A stretch of DNA of 52,669 bases from Phycisphaeraceae bacterium (GTDB lineage: Bacteria; Planctomycetota; Phycisphaerae; Phycisphaerales; Phycisphaeraceae): assembly GCA_029260655.1 (NCBI GenBank), contig JAJDCU010000034.1:128582-181250 (forward strand), read 5' to 3'. Every line of letters starts with the position of its first letter. The stretch's first letter is position 1. Both the position numbers and the translations under genes were made by a program. The notes beneath the pieces were generated by a model. That model had not been told where the DNA came from, made no database searches, and saw only the letters and a program-made list of their open reading frames with translations. Below, piece after piece: positions 42,679 through 51,757 of the stretch.

Positions 42679-44331
42679 CTAATTCCGCGCCAGTCGGCGG
42701 TAGACCATGAATGTTACGAGCAACATCGCGGCGTTACCCGACCACAGCACCGCCAGGCCTCCGGCTACGGGCATCCGACCGGTCGCCGCCAGGCTCTGCC
42801 CGGTGTGGATGATGATGATCGACACGATCGCCAACAGGAAGCTCCAGAAGAACACGACCAGCGGGAGCTGCCCCCTAAGATGGATAGCGAGCACGGCCCC
42901 GAAGACAAGCAACATCAGGCAGGTGATCGCCGATGCGGCTCGCTCATGCAGTTGCGAGACGATCTTACGTCCCAGCTTCTGGATGTTGCGCTGCAGCCCC
43001 AACCCGGCTTGGGTCACGTTAGCCGAACGGGTGTAGTGTTTTCTGGCCAGCTCGTTGAGCTGATCGACCGGCAACTGTTCTGCTTGCTTATCAATGATCG
43101 GCGTCGGCCAATTCATCGGCGGGAGCGAGTCGGTCGGCTTCTCCGTGATCGGGTCGGCGCCCGGGATCTTGAACACGCGCACCTGGCTCAGCTCGGTCGA
43201 GGCGGTCGGCCGCCACGGACTGTCGCCCGGCTTGATCGTGATCAGTCCGGACACCGCCTCCAGCCGGCGCTGCACCGGGCCGTCGGCGGGATACTCGATG
43301 GTGATCGGTCGATTGGGACGTGACTCCAGCACCAAGGCCCCGTCCACCGTCCGCACCGACGGGCTGGTAATGCGGTATTGCTGATGCCTACCTTTCAGCA
43401 CGACCCCTGTCCGGCCTTGCTCGGCTTTCATCTGCTGGCGGACCGATGTGCGCAGCTCCGCCACCGCCATCTCCCGGGCCAGCGTGGTCTTGGCCTCGCG
43501 CACATCACCGAAGCCGTCGGGTTCCCGTCCAAGCCGGTGAAGTTGTGGCCATGAGAGGAACTTGGGGTCGTCCCCGAACGGGCTGGGCAGGTCTCTGGGG
43601 CCCAGTGTCAGTTCCTCGAAATACTCAAGCTCACCCACGTCCGCCTGGTAGCGCATCGCCTCGAGCAACTTGATCGTCACCCGCGAGCCCTGTTGGTCCT
43701 GGAACAGCAGGATGTTGGCGATCTTCGCGGTGCTGTCGGCGCGGACCCGGCTTTGATCGTCCAGCTCCCCCACCGCCACCCCGGTCAGCCGGATCAGCTT
43801 CTTCGCGGTGCCGGCCTGGGGGTATTTCGAGGCGTCGTCCTGTACGGCCGAGTCGGCGTAGAGCACGTACCCATCGATCTCCGAGAACGGGCGGTTCTGA
43901 TTCAGCTGCGTCACCAGGACAGACATCAGGTCGCTCTCGACCGTCTCGGCGGCCGCGCGGTAGAAGCCGGGGACCACGAAGTTCGACAGGTAAAACAGCC
44001 CCATCGTCAGGCACAGCCCAAGCACCGCGACCGGCGCCAGGATCTTCACGTAGCTCAGCCCGCTGGCCAGGCACGCCTGCACCTCGTTGTCCGCCGCCAT
44101 CCGGATGAACACCAGCGTGCTGGCGAACGCCCCGGCGAACGGCAAGACGAACCCCAGCATCGTCGGCGCCGAATACCCCACGAACTTCAGCATCGCCCCG
44201 GCGCCCAAGAGCCCATCGGACATCGGCTTAATCGCCGCCGCGAAGCTGACCATCGTCACCAGCACCAACGCCGACAACGCCATCAGCTTGACCAACTCAC
44301 GCAGGATGTAACGGTAGATCGTCCAGGGCAT
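42679..44331 (-). CDS. LptF/LptG family permease (LptF-like), long form
   Basis: A 550-residue permease of the same family as the next gene. WTIYRYILRELVKLM opens helix 1; ADNEVQACLASGLSYVKI is the coupling-helix motif. The periplasmic domain (about 130-430) is longer than in Proteobacteria, with VLYADSAVQDD and RPITIEYPADG. Four helices end it. The pair would carry lipopolysaccharide or another glycolipid to the outer membrane with LptB, absent here. Confidence 0.9.
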   Translation of the reverse strand: MPWTIYRYILRELVKLMALSALVLVTMVSFAAAIKPMSDGLLGAGAMLKFVGYSAPTMLGFVLPFAGAFASTLVFIRMAADNEVQACLASGLSYVKILAPVAVLGLCLTMGLFYLSNFVVPGFYRAAAETVESDLMSVLVTQLNQNRPFSEIDGYVLYADSAVQDDASKYPQAGTAKKLIRLTGVAVGELDDQSRVRADSTAKIANILLFQDQQGSRVTIKLLEAMRYQADVGELEYFEELTLGPRDLPSPFGDDPKFLSWPQLHRLGREPDGFGDVREAKTTLAREMAVAELRTSVRQQMKAEQGRTGVVLKGRHQQYRITSPSVRTVDGALVLESRPNRPITIEYPADGPVQRRLEAVSGLITIKPGDSPWRPTASTELSQVRVFKIPGADPITEKPTDSLPPMNWPTPIIDKQAEQLPVDQLNELARKHYTRSANVTQAGLGLQRNIQKLGRKIVSQLHERAASAITCLMLLVFGAVLAIHLRGQLPLVVFFWSFLLAIVSIIIIHTGQSLAATGRMPVAGGLAVLWSGNAAMLLVTFMVYRRLARN

Positions 44332-44437
44332 CGGCGGTAAGGATAACAGCCTGCATCACTGACCGCACAGGGGCACAGGATCGGGCATTGTCAAGATGGG
44401 ATAGCCGGGAAGAAGTCCTAGAAATCGAGGGCAATGC

Positions 44438-44446
44438 TGGTACAAT
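44438..44446 (+). promoter_or_regulatory. Extended -10 promoter of the large PEP-CTERM gene
   Basis: TGGTACAAT: hexamer TACAAT (44441-44446) with the upstream TG. There is no clear -35. The leader would be about 95 bases. Confidence 0.55.
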
Positions 44447-44548
44447 AGTTTCGAGGCACAAGGGTGGGTGGCATTTTTCTCTACCTCGCCCTATCACCTC
44501 CGATGATCTTGTTATTGACCTGTCCTAGAGGGTGAGGGAGTGCGACTC

Positions 44549-47500
44549 ATGAGATTGAAAGAAACATCTGGGTGGAAGCTGTGGGTGTGCGCGGGTGTGT
44601 TGCTGGCAACGGGGATTGCTTTTGAGCCCCCGCCAGCCAAAGCGGCCCCCAACTCTTGGGCTCTCCCTGTCAGCGGAGACTTCAATACCGGCGCGAATTG
44701 GAGTACGGGCATCGCCCCGGACGTAACGAATGACGCTCATTTTCTTACCGGCAGTGCTGGGATTACGGTTGATTTATCCGCCGCCGTAACAACGAATAAC
44801 CTCGCCGTTTATCAGGACAGCGTTACGCTCGATGTCCAAGGCTTCACATTAAACCTGATACAACCCGGCACCAATCTCTTAGTTGGTCTCCCAAGCGCCT
44901 CTGCTTCCTCCGCGATCTTCCAGAGCAGCCTGCCGGGTGGGATGGTCACCACCAACGATATCCTCGTTCAGTCACAGGCCGCGGGCAACGCCGACATGAC
45001 CCTGACCGGCGCCAACTTCGCCATGATCCAGAACCTCGCCTCCAAGCTCACCGTCGGTGACGCCGTCGGCGGCACGGCCTCGCTGGCCATCAACAATCAA
45101 GCCACCCTCAACACCGGCACGGGTTTATTCACAGTCAACCCCACGGGTGCCGTCTCGGTCACCACAAACGCCGTCCTCAATGCCAGCGGTGATATCCTCA
45201 TCGACGGCGGGTCCATCACCGGCCTCGCCGCTTTCACAACCTTCAACTGGGCCGCAGGCAAGACCTTCACCGTCCAGAACGGCGGCAGCGCCTTCAACAA
45301 CTTCTCCGTCGCCTACACCAGCCCCGCCAACAGCAGCTTTATCGTCACCGGCGCCGGCTCCAGCGTCTCCGGGGCCGGCAATAGCCTTACACTTGACGGC
45401 GCCTCCTCCATCGACGTCAGCAACGGCGGGTCTTGGACCAAGTCGGTACTGGTCGAGGGCGGCTCTACAGTCACCGCAGACGGCACCGGCTTGGGTGCGA
45501 CGCTCGGTGGCGGGTTCGGGATTACCGATGGCAGCGTCACCCTCACAAACGGCGCAACCGCCTCATCGTCTATCCACACCATCGGCGACTTCGGCGCCGG
45601 CACCGGCACACTAGACATCCAGACCGGCTCCTCCCTCACCAGCACCTTCTTAAGCGGGCTGCGGATCTCCGACACTTCCTTTGCTTCCACCGGCGTGGTC
45701 AACGTCGGCGGGGCCGGCTCCACCCTGAACGCCATCAACGCGGCCATCGGTAGCTCCATCGGCACGACCGGCACGCTCAACCTCACCAGCGGCGGGTCCT
45801 ACAACCCCACCGGCACCACCACCCTCAACCCCACCGGTACGATCAACGTCGGGAGCGGGGGCGTGCTCAACGGCTCGGGGCCGATCTCTGTCACCGGCGG
45901 ACTGCTCGACGTACAGGCCGGCGGGGTCTACAACGTCGATGCCGATCTGACCGTGAACGGCGGGACGTTCCGCAAAGACCGGCTGGCCTCGATGCCCCTG
46001 GGCACTGGCGTGAACCTGAACGTCAGCGACAACGGCTTGGCCGAGTTCACCCACGCATTCAGCAGCTTCAACATCAGCAATACCAACACCGTCAACATCG
46101 ACGGGGTCAACGACGGGGTGGGTACGCCTTCCGAACTGCATGCCTTCGGTGACCTGTCCGTGTCCGGCGGCAGCATCGTCAACGTTATCAACGACGGCGT
46201 CCTGACCGTCGACGACCAACTCACCGTCCAAACCACCGGCGTGCTTCAAATGGGATCTGGCGGCACCCTCAACGCTAATGGCAACATCCTCGTCAACGGC
46301 GGGACCATTTCTGGGATCGCCAGCTTCGCCCCCTTCAACTGGGCCGATGGCAAGACCTTCACCGTCCAGAACGGCGGCACCGTCAACAGCTTCTCCGTCA
46401 GCTACACCAGCCCTGCGGCCAGCAGCTTCATCGTCACGGGTGTCGGCTCCGCCGTCACCGGGGCCGGGAATACATTTTCACTCGTCGATTTTTCGACCAT
46501 CGACATCAACACCGGTGGGTCATGGACGAAAAACATTGACGTCGATGATGGGGGCACCGTCACCGTCGATGGTGCCGATTCGACACTCGGCAGGTTTGAC
46601 GTCATCAATGGCAGTGTCACCCTCACCAACGGCGCGACCGCGTTGTCATCTTCTTTCAGCGTCGGTGATTTCGGTGTGGGGACCGGGACGCTGAATGTCC
46701 GCTCCGGATCGACGCTGACCGCATCAAGCTTTCTTAATGTCGCCAGCGGAACCTCTGACTCCGATGGTCAAATCTTCATCGAAGGTTCCGGCTCGACCGT
46801 CCAGACTGTAAACACCACCATCGGCACCAGCCTGACCCCCACGGGGCTGGTCGACGTCAGCAACGGTGGGTCGTTCATCGTCACGGGGACCACCTCGCTA
46901 CGCCCCAACGGCACGATCAACATCAACGGCGGCACGGTCCTGCTGGGCAACCTCGCTGACAACTCCGGGACGATCAACTTCAACTCCGGTACGTTCGGGC
47001 ATGACGGCGATCTGACCATCGGCGCCGCCGGGGCGTTCGGGGCCAACATCACCACCGGGGTTAAGAGTTATCAGTACGGCGGGATCGTCACCGTCGAACC
47101 GGGCGCATCGTTGACCATGAACGGCGGGAAGCTGTCCGCCGGATCGCTCCAGAACTTCGGCACGTTCACGTTCAACAACGGGATCCTCGAACTGACCAGC
47201 GACAACCTCGAAGTCGACTTCGGCGGGCTCCTGGGCAGGACGCCGACGATCACCACGGGCCAGAACGTCATCGTGACCAACAGCGTCAATGTCTCCAGCG
47301 TCGGGCTGCTGACGATGAACGGCGGGTCGGTCACGGCCGGCACGCTGAATAACGGCGGGATCATCCAGATGAACAGCCTCGCCGCCCTGCTTGACGGGGG
47401 GTCTGTTGTGAACACTGGCACACTCGCCGGGACCGGGCTGGTGGATTCAACCCTGACCAACAACCTTGGCGGCGAGGTCCGCGTCGGCACGGGGGAGACA

Positions 47501-48481
47501 CTGATCTTCAACGCTCTTATGAACACCAACGCCGGCCTGATCGACAACCTCGGCGGGTCCCTGCAATTTAACGGCGACCTGAACAACAGCACGACCGGCG
47601 TCATCACCAGCCGCGGTCCGCTTCGCCTCCTGGGTGGCCTGGTCAATAACGGCAACCTGTCGATCGGAGCAGGGATCAACGACGTCTTCGGCAACATCAC
47701 CAACAACGCCTCAGGGCAGGTCAACGTTGCCGGCGGATCGACCACCAGTTTCCACGGCACGATGACCAACAGCGGCGACGTGTTCGTCGGGTTCGACAGC
47801 CGGGCGACCTTCTTCAACGCTGTCTCGGGCGCCGGCTCGTTCAGCGGGACCGGCGTCGTCGAGTTCACCAACGGGTTCAGCCCCGGAGCAAGCCCGGCGA
47901 TCGTTTCCTTCGGCGGGGACGTGATCCTGGCTGGCTCGGCCGACCTCCTGATCGAACTTGGCGGGCTGACCGCCGGCAGTGAGTTCGATCAACTCGCGGT
48001 TGCCGGGGATGTCACGATCGGCGGCGTACTCGACGTGACCGATCTCAACGGATTCATCCTCTCGCCCGGCATGGCGTTCGACCTCATCACCTTCGGCGGC
48101 AACCTCACAGGCGCGTTTAACAACGTCGTCAACAGCACCGGGCTCGCAGGCTTGATCCTCAACGTCACCAGTGACACCGACAGCGTCAACCTCCTGCTTA
48201 ACGGGCTCGCGGGTGACCTGAACCTCGACGGTTTCGTCGGCATCGAAGACCTGAACATCGTGCTGGGCAACTGGAACCAGAACGTCACGGCCGGCATCTG
48301 GCAACTGGGCGAACCGACCGGCGATGGGTTCGTCGGCATCGAGGACCTGAACCAGGTGCTGGGCAACTGGAACGCCGGCACCCCCCCCCCACCGGCCGCG
48401 CCCGTGCCAGAGCCGGGGACGATCGTGTTTTGGACTTTGGCCGGCCTGGCTTCCTTACACAGGCGCAGGCAACGCTCCTGA
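44549..48481 (+). CDS. Large repetitive surface protein with dockerin-like repeats and PEP-CTERM
   Basis: A 1310-residue exported protein. The signal peptide is about 1-33 (ending PPAKAAP). The body is a Gly/Thr/Asn-rich beta-helix like autotransporter passengers (VNVGGAGSTLNAI, LNVRSGSTLTASS). A block of about 140 residues is duplicated (bases about 45190-45630 and 46283-46710). Near the end two dockerin-like repeats occur (DLNLDGFVGIEDLN and GDGFVGIEDLN, each then LGNWN). A proline stretch and PVPEPGT plus a hydrophobic stretch and RRRQRS form the PEP-CTERM signal. GAGGGAG lies eight bases before ATG 44549, preferred to GTG 44540. Probable adhesin or matrix protein. Confidence 0.88.
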   Translation: MRLKETSGWKLWVCAGVLLATGIAFEPPPAKAAPNSWALPVSGDFNTGANWSTGIAPDVTNDAHFLTGSAGITVDLSAAVTTNNLAVYQDSVTLDVQGFTLNLIQPGTNLLVGLPSASASSAIFQSSLPGGMVTTNDILVQSQAAGNADMTLTGANFAMIQNLASKLTVGDAVGGTASLAINNQATLNTGTGLFTVNPTGAVSVTTNAVLNASGDILIDGGSITGLAAFTTFNWAAGKTFTVQNGGSAFNNFSVAYTSPANSSFIVTGAGSSVSGAGNSLTLDGASSIDVSNGGSWTKSVLVEGGSTVTADGTGLGATLGGGFGITDGSVTLTNGATASSSIHTIGDFGAGTGTLDIQTGSSLTSTFLSGLRISDTSFASTGVVNVGGAGSTLNAINAAIGSSIGTTGTLNLTSGGSYNPTGTTTLNPTGTINVGSGGVLNGSGPISVTGGLLDVQAGGVYNVDADLTVNGGTFRKDRLASMPLGTGVNLNVSDNGLAEFTHAFSSFNISNTNTVNIDGVNDGVGTPSELHAFGDLSVSGGSIVNVINDGVLTVDDQLTVQTTGVLQMGSGGTLNANGNILVNGGTISGIASFAPFNWADGKTFTVQNGGTVNSFSVSYTSPAASSFIVTGVGSAVTGAGNTFSLVDFSTIDINTGGSWTKNIDVDDGGTVTVDGADSTLGRFDVINGSVTLTNGATALSSSFSVGDFGVGTGTLNVRSGSTLTASSFLNVASGTSDSDGQIFIEGSGSTVQTVNTTIGTSLTPTGLVDVSNGGSFIVTGTTSLRPNGTININGGTVLLGNLADNSGTINFNSGTFGHDGDLTIGAAGAFGANITTGVKSYQYGGIVTVEPGASLTMNGGKLSAGSLQNFGTFTFNNGILELTSDNLEVDFGGLLGRTPTITTGQNVIVTNSVNVSSVGLLTMNGGSVTAGTLNNGGIIQMNSLAALLDGGSVVNTGTLAGTGLVDSTLTNNLGGEVRVGTGETLIFNALMNTNAGLIDNLGGSLQFNGDLNNSTTGVITSRGPLRLLGGLVNNGNLSIGAGINDVFGNITNNASGQVNVAGGSTTSFHGTMTNSGDVFVGFDSRATFFNAVSGAGSFSGTGVVEFTNGFSPGASPAIVSFGGDVILAGSADLLIELGGLTAGSEFDQLAVAGDVTIGGVLDVTDLNGFILSPGMAFDLITFGGNLTGAFNNVVNSTGLAGLILNVTSDTDSVNLLLNGLAGDLNLDGFVGIEDLNIVLGNWNQNVTAGIWQLGEPTGDGFVGIEDLNQVLGNWNAGTPPPPAAPVPEPGTIVFWTLAGLASLHRRRQRS
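45190..46710 (+). repeat. Internal duplication in the large PEP-CTERM gene
   Basis: Two similar blocks of roughly 430 bases, about 1.09 kb apart (45190-45630 and 46283-46710), share FNWAxGKTFTVQNGG, SSFIVTG and GSVTLTNGATA in order. Boundaries are approximate. Confidence 0.7.
48381..48390 (+). repeat. C10 homopolymer before the PEP-CTERM signal
   Basis: Ten uninterrupted C bases encode part of Thr-Pro-Pro-Pro-Pro, directly upstream of the VPEPG sorting motif. A change of one base would shift the frame and remove the anchor. Confidence 0.9.
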
Positions 48482-48510
48482 TCTACAACGCATAACAAAA
48501 CCCACCTTCA

Positions 48511-48545
48511 GCGACCCGCGGATCAGACCGCGGGTTGCTTTATTG
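48511..48545 (+). terminator. Rho-independent terminator after the large PEP-CTERM gene
   Basis: ACCCGCGG (48514-48521) pairs with CCGCGGGT (48528-48535), extendable by three more pairs on each side, six-base loop, then TTTATT. It sits about 30 bases after the stop. Confidence 0.8.
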
Positions 48546-48688
48546 TGTGGCCGATGAACGACCAGCCACCGTCATAGCACCGGGGGAATAAGCACGCCGT
48601 GAAGCTGATTGGTACGGTAAGATCACCGGGGCTCTATCAGCGTTCCTGGAGCCGAAGCGGCAGACTCACCCGAACAAGGACCCTATCC

Positions 48689-49045
48689 ATGCACAAGATC
48701 GCGATCGTTTTGCTGGCCGATACTGTTACCTCAGAGGGTATGGGCCGGATGGCCAACGCCCTGATGGCCGCGCAGGAGTTCGTCGAGGCCGGCGACGACG
48801 TCCGGTTCATCTTCGACGGCGCCGCCGTCAAATGGGTCGGCGAGCTGGCAGACCCCGACCACCGATACCACAAGGTCTTTGAGAAGGTCCGCGACAAGGT
48901 CACCGGCGTCTGCCTGTATTGCGCCAAGGCCTTCAAAGTCGCCGACAAGGTTTCGGCAGCGAACCTCCCCTTCGCCGACGGATACAAGGACCACCCCAGC
49001 TTCCGTGACCTGATCGCTAACGGCTACCAGGTACTGACCTTCTAA
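48689..49045 (+). CDS. DsrE-like protein
   Basis: A 118-residue protein of the DsrE/DsrF-like fold. HKIAIVLLADTVTSEGMGRMA begins the first strand and nucleotide-like loop. VRFIFDGAAVKWVGEL and CLYCAKAFKVAD, with the Cys pair region, follow. Family members take part in sulfur relay or act as small-ligand binders; the role is not clear here. ATG 48689 has AAGGA eight bases upstream, while the open frame from 48599 lacks coding character. Confidence 0.83.
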   Translation: MHKIAIVLLADTVTSEGMGRMANALMAAQEFVEAGDDVRFIFDGAAVKWVGELADPDHRYHKVFEKVRDKVTGVCLYCAKAFKVADKVSAANLPFADGYKDHPSFRDLIANGYQVLTF

Positions 49046-49142
49046 ATGGAAAGCCTCGCCACACACACCAGCCCATGAAGCCCGACCGTTCGATAGCCCT
49101 ATCCTCAACAATCCATCTGATCTGATGCCCAGGAACACCACG

Positions 49143-49364
49143 ATGCTCAAGGACTGGCTATCACTGGCGACACAACGCACCGTCGTCCGCCGCGCGATCT
49201 GGTATGCCGTGATCGTCGGCACGATCCTGATCCTGATCAATCACAGCGACGCCCTGATGCGCGGCGACCTCTCAACGGCACGCTTTCTGCGGATGACCCT
49301 GACCGCGCTGGTCCCCTACGTCGTGTCGACCCTCTCGAGTGTCGGTGCTATGCGGGCCGGGTAG
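49143..49364 (+). CDS. nrtS: NrtS-like small membrane protein (nitrate/nitrite transporter)
   Basis: A 73-residue protein with two hydrophobic helices. WYAVIVGTILILINHSDALM and LVPYVVSTLSSVGAMR match the NrtS family, described as small nitrate/nitrite transporters in cyanobacteria and others. ATG 49143 has AGGAA upstream; ATG 49125 is in frame but lacks one. No nitrate genes are nearby. Confidence 0.8.
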   Translation: MLKDWLSLATQRTVVRRAIWYAVIVGTILILINHSDALMRGDLSTARFLRMTLTALVPYVVSTLSSVGAMRAG

Positions 49365-49550
49365 TCAACACAATGCCCCCCCATTCAAGCACATCACCGC
49401 GGTGCCCCGGGCAGGGCATTCGAGACCGCCCTCGCGAAGCCGCAAGTGGCTTTTTCACATCTGAAGTTCTTTTATTTCGAGCAGTTGCGATCCAATCCCA
49501 GCGTATGGGCATCCAGGCGTGCGGGGGGTAGGCCGATGTCATGCTTATTG

Positions 49551-49601
49551 TAGCCGCCGCGTGACACGCGGCGGGCCCCGCGGGCCGTCGGCCCGCGGCT
49601 A
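49551..49601 (+). repeat. REP-like double hairpin
   Basis: Two perfect nine-pair GC hairpins with three-base loops lie three bases apart: CCGCCGCGT/ACGCGGCGG (49554-49574) and CCGCGGGCC/GGCCCGCGG (49578-49598). The whole element is also bounded by TAGCCGC and GCGGCTA. It lies in the 49365-49659 gap between convergent genes, which otherwise shows nothing. Confidence 0.8.
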
Positions 49602-49659
49602 TCAAAGACCGCTACGGTTGGATTAAGACGCTCCAGTGGCGCCCTGATGTCCGACGCGA

Positions 49660-50586
49660 TCACACCGGGGCGGGCACGGTCTCGAGGACCCGCTGCATGA
49701 TCCGGGACGCGGCGACGCCGTCGGCGTCGTGGGAGTAGGTCTTGGGGATCACGCGGTGTGCGAAGACGGGCACGACGTTGGCGGTGATGTCTTCGGGAAC
49801 GACGTAGTCCCTGCCGCTGACCAGCGCAGCGGCTTTGGCGGCGTGGACCAGCGCAAGCGCCCCGCGTGGCGAGACACCCGTCTGGATCTGCTCGTGCCGG
49901 CGCGTCGCGTTGGCGATCTGTACAACGTAATCCACCAGGGTCTGATCGATCTTCAGCTCCTGCACCTGGCTCTGAAGCGTGATCAACTCCTCGGCGGTCA
50001 GGACCGGGCCGAGTTCAGCCAACGACGTGCGCGACGGGTCCAGCGTCAGGATCCGAGACTCGTCCTCCGGGCTTGGGTACCCCAGGCTGATCCGCATCAG
50101 GAACCGGTCGAGCTGGCTCTCCGGGAGGAAGTAGGTCCCCTCGAACTCGAAGGGGTTCTGCGTGGCGATCACGATGAACGGCTGCAGGAGCTTGCGGGTG
50201 TGCCCGTCGATCGAGACCTGGGCCTCGTTCATGGCTTCCAACAACGCCGACTGGGTCCGGGGCGTGGTCCGGTTGATCTCGTCGGCCAGGAGGATGTTGG
50301 TGAAGATCGGCCCGGGCTTGAAGATAAACTCGCTCTTGCGCTGGTCCCAGACGGTGACGCCCAGGACGTCCGACGGGAGCATGTCCGGGGTCATTTGCAG
50401 CCGGGCCATCGAGCAGTCGAGGCTGCGCGCCAGCGCGGTGGCGAGCATGGTCTTGCCCACGCCCGGCACGTCCTCTATGAGCATGTGGCCCCTGGCCAGC
50501 AGGCAGATGATCAGCTTGTCGATCGCCTGCTGGTTGCCCAGGTAGCACTTCTGGATATTCAGCCGCAGGCGTTCGAGGCGCTGCAT
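49660..50586 (-). CDS. MoxR family AAA+ ATPase
   Basis: A 308-residue ATPase. The Walker A is EDVPGVGKTM, the Walker B LADEINRTTPRTQSALLEAM, and sensor 1 ATQNPFEFEGTYFLPESQLDRF, all standard MoxR. MoxR proteins help mature von Willebrand-type or metal-dependent partners. The usual partner genes (DUF58, VWA, transglutaminase) are not downstream in this window. ATG 50586 begins MQRLERLRLNIQ; the longer frame to 50679 lacks support. Divergent from cdaA. Confidence 0.92.
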   Translation of the reverse strand: MQRLERLRLNIQKCYLGNQQAIDKLIICLLARGHMLIEDVPGVGKTMLATALARSLDCSMARLQMTPDMLPSDVLGVTVWDQRKSEFIFKPGPIFTNILLADEINRTTPRTQSALLEAMNEAQVSIDGHTRKLLQPFIVIATQNPFEFEGTYFLPESQLDRFLMRISLGYPSPEDESRILTLDPSRTSLAELGPVLTAEELITLQSQVQELKIDQTLVDYVVQIANATRRHEQIQTGVSPRGALALVHAAKAAALVSGRDYVVPEDITANVVPVFAHRVIPKTYSHDADGVAASRIMQRVLETVPAPV

Positions 50587-50860
50587 AGGTTGATTCCGGG
50601 AACCTGTTGGAAACCAGTCGAGTATAACAGTCGTGGCAGGCGGTTGCGTGCTCCGGCCCGGTGTGCCTGGGCCGGGCATGACAGCCCCGGTGAACGGGGG
50701 CAGGGATTATCGGCCGCTTGCGGGCCAAGACGTGGGGCCAAAGTCTTTTCGGCTGGGGGGGGCGGGTCAGCCGATACAAGGCCTTGCGCGTGTGTACGAT
50801 AGGGCGCGCCAGCTTCACACCGGCCAAACCAGGGCCGGTGCAACTTCCAAGGAACCGCCT

Positions 50861-51742
50861 TTGCAGTTTGAACGGCTCTACGAACTACTGGCACGGGTGC
50901 AGGGGCACATGCAGGAGGGCCCGTGGGAGGTCGCCGTCGAGCTGGCGGTGATCTGGATCGTGGTGCTGGTGATCTACCGGTTCCTGCGCGGGACGCGTGG
51001 GGCGCGTGTGATCAAGGGCGTGGCGCTGATCCTGGTGGTGGCGGTCTTTTCTATCCAGATATTCGGCCGTGAGGGCGCATTCGAGCGGCTGAACCTGCTG
51101 TACGCCAAGAGCCTGCCGATCGTGTCCCTGATCCTGATCATCGTGTTCCAGCCCGAGCTGCGCCGGGCGCTGGTGAGACTCGGTGAGGCCAGGTTGTTCA
51201 GGCAAAGCGGGCTGCGCCGCGCTCAGGTGATCGAGGAACTGATCTCGGCGATGGGCTACCTGTCACGGAACAAGATCGGTGCGTTGATCGCGATCGAGCG
51301 GCAGGTGGGCCTGCGCGGGATCGTCGAGCTTGGGACACGTCTGGACGCGCAGGTGACCAAACAGTTGCTTGACACGATCTTCTGGCCGGGCTCGGCGCTG
51401 CACGACATGGGCGTGGTGATCCGCGGGGACCGTATCGTGGCGGCGGGCGTTCAGTTCCCGCTGGCGGACGGGGAGAACCTGCCTCAGGAACTGGGCTCGC
51501 GGCACCGCGCTGCGATGGGGCTGAGCCAGGAGGCCGACGCGCTGGTCCTGATCGTCAGCGAAGAGACCGGGACGATCAGCGTCGCTGAGCGAGGTGAACT
51601 CAAGCGCGGGATGACCGCCGATGAGCTTAGGCCGATCCTCAGCAAGGGCCTGGGCAGCGTGACGATCACACCCAAACCCCCGTCGACCCGCGAAACCGAT
51701 CCCGAAGACGTGTCCACCTTGCAAGGGGACTTCGGCGAGTAG
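50861..51742 (+). CDS. cdaA: Diadenylate cyclase CdaA with variant DGA motif
   Basis: A 293-residue membrane-bound c-di-AMP synthase. Three hydrophobic helices (about 25-80) precede the DAC domain: FQPELRRALVRLGE, ISAMGYLSRNKIGALIAIERQ and GTRLDAQVTKQLLDTIF. The catalytic DGA motif reads Asp-Met-Gly (LHDMGVVIRG, Asp182), while RHR is intact (214-216, in GSRHRAAMGLS), followed by VSEETGTISVA. TTG 50861 with AAGGA seven bases upstream is the best start; ATG 50909 is an alternative. The next gene is its usual regulator. Confidence 0.93.
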   Translation: MQFERLYELLARVQGHMQEGPWEVAVELAVIWIVVLVIYRFLRGTRGARVIKGVALILVVAVFSIQIFGREGAFERLNLLYAKSLPIVSLILIIVFQPELRRALVRLGEARLFRQSGLRRAQVIEELISAMGYLSRNKIGALIAIERQVGLRGIVELGTRLDAQVTKQLLDTIFWPGSALHDMGVVIRGDRIVAAGVQFPLADGENLPQELGSRHRAAMGLSQEADALVLIVSEETGTISVAERGELKRGMTADELRPILSKGLGSVTITPKPPSTRETDPEDVSTLQGDFGE

Positions 51743-51757
51743 CCGGACTGAGCGATC

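Noticed and set aside
45190-46710. CRISPR-like array in the large PEP-CTERM gene
   Set aside because: The repeats are long, degenerate and protein-coding, without uniform spacers.
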